Positions 60,312-64,000 of a stretch of 64,000 nt of DNA are shown here, one piece after another (position 1 is the stretch's first letter; each line of letters begins with the position of its first letter). The DNA is taken from contig NZ_CP132294.1 of NCBI RefSeq assembly GCF_030734285.1, positions 2,170,001 to 2,234,000 of the forward strand, given 5' to 3'. Below the pieces are notes generated by a model, which did no database searches, was not told the origin of the DNA, and saw nothing but the letters and a program-made list of their open reading frames with translations. The position numbers were made by a program, and so were the translations under genes. Origin of the DNA: Natronococcus sp. AD-5 (GTDB lineage: Archaea > Halobacteriota > Halobacteria > Halobacteriales > Natrialbaceae).

Positions 60312-61235
60312 ATGGCCACGTGCGACGTGTGTGGGAAAAAAGAGAACATGCCCTACAATTGCCGGCATTGTGGGGGAACCTACTGTTCGGAGCACCGGCT
60401 GCCGGAGAATCACAGCTGTTCCGGGCTGCAAAACTGGAACGACCCGAGCGGGGTCTTCGACAGCGGGTTCGACGACAGCGTACAGAACGGCGAACGGTCG
60501 ACGGCCTCGAGTCTGATGGATAAACTCCCCGTCGACACCGGAGCGGGCGGTCCGCTGGCGTACTTCCGCGGGAACGCGACGTACACGTTCCTCGCGCTGA
60601 TGTGGATCACGTTCCTCTTCCAGTGGATCGCGATCCTGATCGGCGGAATGTCGCTGCACAGCACGCTGTTCACCCTCTCGACGGAGAACCCCGAGTACGT
60701 CTGGACGTGGTTCACCTCCATCTTCGCACACAGTCCGATCGGCATCTTCCACATCGTCTTCAACAGCATCGTGATCTTCTTCTTCGGGCCGCTGGTCGAG
60801 CGCTACGTCGGCTCGAAGAAATTCGCGATTCTGTTCATCGTTAGCGGCGTTCTCGCCGGATTCGGGCAGATCGGCATCTCGGCCGCACAGGGCGTCCCCT
60901 CGAGCGTTCTCGGAGCCAGCGGCGCCGCGCTGGCGATCATGGGCGTGCTCACGGTCCTGAACCCGAATCTCAAGGTCTATCTCTACTTCATTCTTCCCGT
61001 TCCGATCTGGCTGCTCGCGGTCGGGACGGCGGTGATCAGCGTTTTCTTCATCGGCACCGGCGGCGGCGGCACTATCGCCCACGGGGCCCACCTCGTCGGC
61101 CTCGTGATCGGTCTCGGCTACGGCGAGTACATTAAGCGGACCAAGAACATTCGGACGCCGAACCAGTTCCAGCTCGGCGGCGGTCCCGGCGGGCCGGGCG
61201 GCCCCGGCGGTCCGGGCGGCCGTCGTCGGTTCTGA
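60312..61235 (+). CDS. Rhomboid intramembrane protease with AN1-type zinc finger
   Basis: 307 aa. N-terminal AN1-like zinc finger: C4, C7, C17, C20, C25, H28, H34, C36. A 50-residue linker follows, then six rhomboid helices. Catalytic dyad: Ser203 in LGASGAALA and His260 in AHGAHLVGL. A late TM ends in a charged strip, and the protein closes with a Gly/Pro-rich tail (GGPGGPGGPGG) and RRRF. It cleaves transmembrane substrates; the finger probably recruits a partner. Single gene, well placed. Confidence 0.93.
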   Translation: MATCDVCGKKENMPYNCRHCGGTYCSEHRLPENHSCSGLQNWNDPSGVFDSGFDDSVQNGERSTASSLMDKLPVDTGAGGPLAYFRGNATYTFLALMWITFLFQWIAILIGGMSLHSTLFTLSTENPEYVWTWFTSIFAHSPIGIFHIVFNSIVIFFFGPLVERYVGSKKFAILFIVSGVLAGFGQIGISAAQGVPSSVLGASGAALAIMGVLTVLNPNLKVYLYFILPVPIWLLAVGTAVISVFFIGTGGGGTIAHGAHLVGLVIGLGYGEYIKRTKNIRTPNQFQLGGGPGGPGGPGGPGGRRRF

Positions 61236-61291
61236 GCCCCGTTCTGCAACCCCGACACTGATTTTCGCTCGCCGCCAACGGTTTCCTATCG

Positions 61292-62083
61292 ATGAACGCG
61301 TCTCGTCCCGACCTCGTCCCCGACGCCTCGCTCGAGCGCGACGACATGGAAGCGCTCCAGCGCGAGATCGCCGCCGCCGCCGCCTTCGAAGACGACTTCG
61401 ACTTCGATCCCGCGACGCTCGGCGACCCGCTCGCGGCGGCTTCGAGCGCCGACGAGCCGCCGATCGTCGCCGGCGTCGACCAGTCCTTTCTCACCGACGC
61501 CGACGGGGAGCAAGATCGCGCCCTGAGCGCCGTCGTCGTCACGCAGGGCGGCGAGGTGCTCGAGCGCGTCCACGCGGTGACGCCGCTCCAGATCCCCTAC
61601 ATCCCCGGCCTGCTCTCGTTCCGAGAAGGCGCGCCGATCCTCGACGCGCTCGAGGCGCTCTCCGTCGAGCCGGATCTCCTCCTCTTCGACGGCAGCGGTC
61701 GGATCCACTTCCGGCAGGCGGGCATCGCGACCCACATGGGCGTCGTCCTCGACGTCCCGAGCGTCGGCGTCGCCAAGAGCCTGCTCTGCGGCCGTCCGCG
61801 CGAGGAGACCGAGAACCTGCCGGCGGGGACTCGCGTCGGTATCGAGGCGAACTCGAGGGTCGACGCGCCCGACTGCACGCTGCTCGGCTACGCCGTCCAG
61901 ACGCGGCAGTACGACTCGCCGAACCGGTACATCAACCCGCTGTACGTCAGCCCCGGCCACCGCGTCGGCCCGGAGACCGCCGCGGACGTCGCCCTGGCGC
62001 TCACCTCGTCGTACAAACTTCCCGAGCCCGTCCGGCTGGCCGACAGCTACGCCGACGAGGCGAAACGGGGGATCGGAGAGTAG
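61292..62083 (+). CDS. nfi: Endonuclease V
   Basis: 263 aa. Deoxyinosine 3'-endonuclease. Acidic N-terminal 50 residues before the nuclease fold. Catalytic residues by family pattern: D63 in AGVDQS, E112 in LLSFRE, D133 in LFDGSGR. Also IPYIPGLLSFREGAPILDAL and the end YVSPGHRVGPETAADVAL. The signature helix reads DGSGRIHFRQAGIATHMG where bacterial enzymes have DGxGxAHPRRxGLASHLG. Acts in inosine repair. Confidence 0.93.
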   Translation: MNASRPDLVPDASLERDDMEALQREIAAAAAFEDDFDFDPATLGDPLAAASSADEPPIVAGVDQSFLTDADGEQDRALSAVVVTQGGEVLERVHAVTPLQIPYIPGLLSFREGAPILDALEALSVEPDLLLFDGSGRIHFRQAGIATHMGVVLDVPSVGVAKSLLCGRPREETENLPAGTRVGIEANSRVDAPDCTLLGYAVQTRQYDSPNRYINPLYVSPGHRVGPETAADVALALTSSYKLPEPVRLADSYADEAKRGIGE

Positions 62084-62283
62084 CACCCGGCCGCGTTCGA
62101 TGGCCGGCCGCCACAGCGGGTGGGCTGAAAGGGCCGAATTATCGTCAACGGGAGCCCGTTTCGACGAGGATACGCCTCCGATTTCGCAATCAACTCTCGA
62201 GCGGGCAGTTCTCTACGGGCTGAATTTACGAAGGGCGCGACAAACCGTCGCTACTTAGGTATCGTCGCTCGAAACGGTCACCC

Positions 62284-63219
62284 ATGGCCATCGCTGAGGA
62301 AGCCGACGATGAGGCGGGGGACGACGGAACCGCCGCAGACGACGTCCGGCGGGAAACGGAGACGAGCACGACCGCCGACGACCGCTACACGCGAAAGCAG
62401 TGCGTGCTGATCACCGGCTGCTCGTCGGGGATCGGACACGCGACCGCTCGATCCTTCCTCGAGCGGGACTGGCAGGTGATCGCGACCGCCCGGAACGTCG
62501 ACGACATCGCCGACCTCGAGGAGGCGGGCTGTACGGCCCTCGAACTCGACGTCACCGACCCCGAGCAGGTCGCGGACGTCGTCGAGCGGACCGTCGAGAT
62601 TGGCGGCGCGATCGACTGCCTCGTCAACAACGCCGGCTACGCCCAGATGGGGCCGCTGGAGGACGTCTCGACGGTCGACCTCCACCGCCAGTTCGACGTC
62701 AACGTCTACGGCCCGCACCGACTCTCTCGCGCCGCGCTGCCGCACATGCGCGCCCAGGGCGCCGGACGGATCATCAACGTCTCGAGCGTCGCCGGCCGGG
62801 TCTCGTTCCCGGGCTCGGGCGCCTACTCGGGATCGAAACACGCCCTCGAGGCGATGAGCGACTCGCTCCGCGCGGAGGTCGACGAGTTCGGCATCGACGT
62901 CGTGCTGATCGAACCCGGGCCGGTCGAGACGGAGTTCACGGACCGCGTCGACGAGGAACTCCCCGAAGATCAGCGCACGCCGGCCTACGAGGCGCTGTAC
63001 GAACTCTACGACGAAGCGCAGCTGATCGGCGGCGGCCAGGGCGGTCCGTTCGCCTCCACCCCGGCGGAGGTCGCGACGGCGATCGTCGAGTCGGCCGTCC
63101 GGTCGGAGCCGCCAGCCCGGTACCCGGTCGGCCCGCTCGGCCAGGTCGGCGTGTACGCTCGGTTCCTCCCCGACCGGCTTCAGGACGCCGTCTACGGAAT
63201 CGTTCGAAAGCTCGTCTGA
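62284..63219 (+). CDS. SDR-family oxidoreductase
   Basis: 311 aa. Acidic N-terminal 35 residues, then the short-chain fold: VLITGCSSGIGHATARSF (TGxxxGIG), NNAGYAQMGPLED, the catalytic Ser in INVSSVAGRVSFPG and the YxxxK in GAYSGSKHALE. A C-terminal helical extension with LFPDRLQD-like region (RFLPDRLQDAVYGIVRKLV) suggests the group annotated as oxidoreductases of broad specificity, e.g. 17-beta-HSD-like. Substrate unknown. It lies 23 bp before the glycerate kinase gene. Confidence 0.88.
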   Translation: MAIAEEADDEAGDDGTAADDVRRETETSTTADDRYTRKQCVLITGCSSGIGHATARSFLERDWQVIATARNVDDIADLEEAGCTALELDVTDPEQVADVVERTVEIGGAIDCLVNNAGYAQMGPLEDVSTVDLHRQFDVNVYGPHRLSRAALPHMRAQGAGRIINVSSVAGRVSFPGSGAYSGSKHALEAMSDSLRAEVDEFGIDVVLIEPGPVETEFTDRVDEELPEDQRTPAYEALYELYDEAQLIGGGQGGPFASTPAEVATAIVESAVRSEPPARYPVGPLGQVGVYARFLPDRLQDAVYGIVRKLV

Positions 63220-63242
63220 TCGCCCGTTCAATCATCGAAAAC

Positions 63243-64000
63243 ATGTTCCACCAACGCAGTCGACACGCGAAAACGCCAGCCCGCGAGACCGCCCTCGCCG
63301 CGCTCGATGCCGGCATCACCGCCGCCCTCCCGGAGACCGTCGTCGACTCGACGGTAGCGCTCGAGGGCGAGACGCTCCGCGTTCGGGACGGCGAGTACGA
63401 CCTCGAGCGGTTCGATCGGATCGTCGTCCTCGGCGGCGGGAAGGCGACCGGCGGCGTCGCGGCGGCGCTCGTCGACCTGCTCGAGTCCCGGATCGACGAC
63501 GGCGTCGTCGTCACGACCGCACCCGACGAGGAGGCGATCGGCCCGGTTACCGTCCGCGAGGGGGATCACCCGACGCCCTCGAGGCGAAACGTCGACGCGA
63601 CGCGGGAACTCCTCGAGCGGGCCGACGCGGCCGGCGAGCGAACGCTCGTGCTCGCGGCGATCACCGGCGGCGCGAGCGCGTTGTGCTGTGCGCCCGCAGA
63701 CGGGCTCTCGCTCGGTGCGCTCCAGGAGACGACCAACGCGCTGCTCGAGTCGGGCGCGTCGATCGACGAGATCAACGCCGTCCGGAAACACTGCTCGGCG
63801 ATCAAGGGAGGTCAGCTCGCCCATCGAGCGGCCCCCGCGACCGTCGTCACGCTGGCGATCAGCGACGTCGTCGGCGACGATCCCTCGGTGATCGGGAGCG
63901 GGCCGACGGTGCCCGACGCGAGTGCGTTCGACGACGCCGTCGCCGTGCTCGAGCGCTACGATCTTCGGGACGAGGTCCCGGCGACCGTCGCGGAGCGCCT
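63243..64000 (+). CDS. Glycerate 2-kinase (GCK/DUF4147 family), 3' end cut by window
   Basis: 252 codons visible from ATG 63243. Start region ARETALAALDAGITAALPET, VVLGGGKATGGVAAALVDLL (nucleotide binding), ERTLVLAAITGGASALCCAP, INAVRKHCSAIKGGQLA and LAISDVVGDDPSVIGSGPT, all hallmarks of class-II glycerate 2-kinase. It phosphorylates D-glycerate to 2-phosphoglycerate, usable for glycerate or nonphosphorylative ED products. The rest of the protein (usually about 440 aa) lies beyond the window. Confidence 0.92.
   Translation, partial: MFHQRSRHAKTPARETALAALDAGITAALPETVVDSTVALEGETLRVRDGEYDLERFDRIVVLGGGKATGGVAAALVDLLESRIDDGVVVTTAPDEEAIGPVTVREGDHPTPSRRNVDATRELLERADAAGERTLVLAAITGGASALCCAPADGLSLGALQETTNALLESGASIDEINAVRKHCSAIKGGQLAHRAAPATVVTLAISDVVGDDPSVIGSGPTVPDASAFDDAVAVLERYDLRDEVPATVAER

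Noticed and set aside
61180-61230. Short tandem repeat GGCGGTCC near the end of the rhomboid gene
   Set aside because: It is the coding sequence of the Gly/Pro tail, not a CRISPR or other DNA repeat.

Overview
The window is a chromosomal segment of a haloarchaeon (class Halobacteria). The evidence is a very GC-rich, CTCGAG-rich sequence, strongly acidic proteins, TATA boxes about 25-28 bp upstream of start codons (leaderless genes), Tat-dependent rather than Sec signal peptides, and archaeal housekeeping genes: tiaS, spt5/secE, MBF1, a DRG GTPase, archaeal PurF and a family-X polymerase/PHP protein. The gene content (bacterial-type KDPG aldolase, zinc glucose dehydrogenase, gluconate dehydratase, several NhaC antiporters, DUF families restricted to haloarchaea) would suit a Natrialbales-like organism, but I cannot fix the genus. 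One tRNA gene (Leu, GAG) is present. There is no rRNA, CRISPR array, integrase or replication origin. Most of the window is ordinary chromosome, with islands of gene decay.

Layout. 1-9.2 kb: a 5'-cut ArsN2-like acetyltransferase, a DUF4383 membrane protein, a tandem DUF302 protein, a short EamA transporter gene split by an intact IS1341-type (TnpB-only) element, a DUF2339 membrane protein, glmS and a ROK sugar kinase. 9.2-16 kb: a Usp remnant, an MFS transporter, a PAP2 phosphatase, a double VOC protein and an NhaC antiporter. 16-28 kb: DRG GTPase, a decayed TnpB copy, a small conserved protein, tiaS, an HTH regulator, glutaredoxin, a purine permease, an RCK protein, a solitary DNA methyltransferase, an NhaC-TRAM pair and a glutathionyl-hydroquinone-reductase-like protein. 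28-44 kb: an SDR, MFS, an MFS remnant, a Tat-lipoprotein peroxidase-like protein, HAD, DUF6735, a MutS homolog, an R2lox-like oxidase, a methyltransferase, purF, an ICMT-like protein, DUF420, tRNA-Leu, MBF1, AlaX and a peroxiredoxin-like protein.

44.4-49.7 kb is the clearest functional module. A GntP permease, an unknown 109-aa protein, KDPG aldolase, glucose dehydrogenase and gluconate dehydratase all lie on one strand behind an unusually AT-rich control region. Together they account for most of the semi-phosphorylative Entner-Doudoroff route (glucose to gluconate to KDG, then cleavage of KDPG). KDG kinase is not in the window.

49.7-64 kb: a membrane acyltransferase, a GH15 remnant, a Tat-exported HtrA protease, an F420-dependent oxidoreductase, secE-spt5, a PHP protein, a CaCA exchanger, a Mut7-C nuclease, polX coupled to DUF5788, a zinc-finger rhomboid protease, endonuclease V, an SDR and a 3'-cut glycerate 2-kinase. 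The observations most worth following are the TnpB insertion whose computed removal restores an exact open frame, the decayed second TnpB copy that keeps the same right end, and the repeat-bearing promoter of the sugar module. I did not find a convincing wholly new system.
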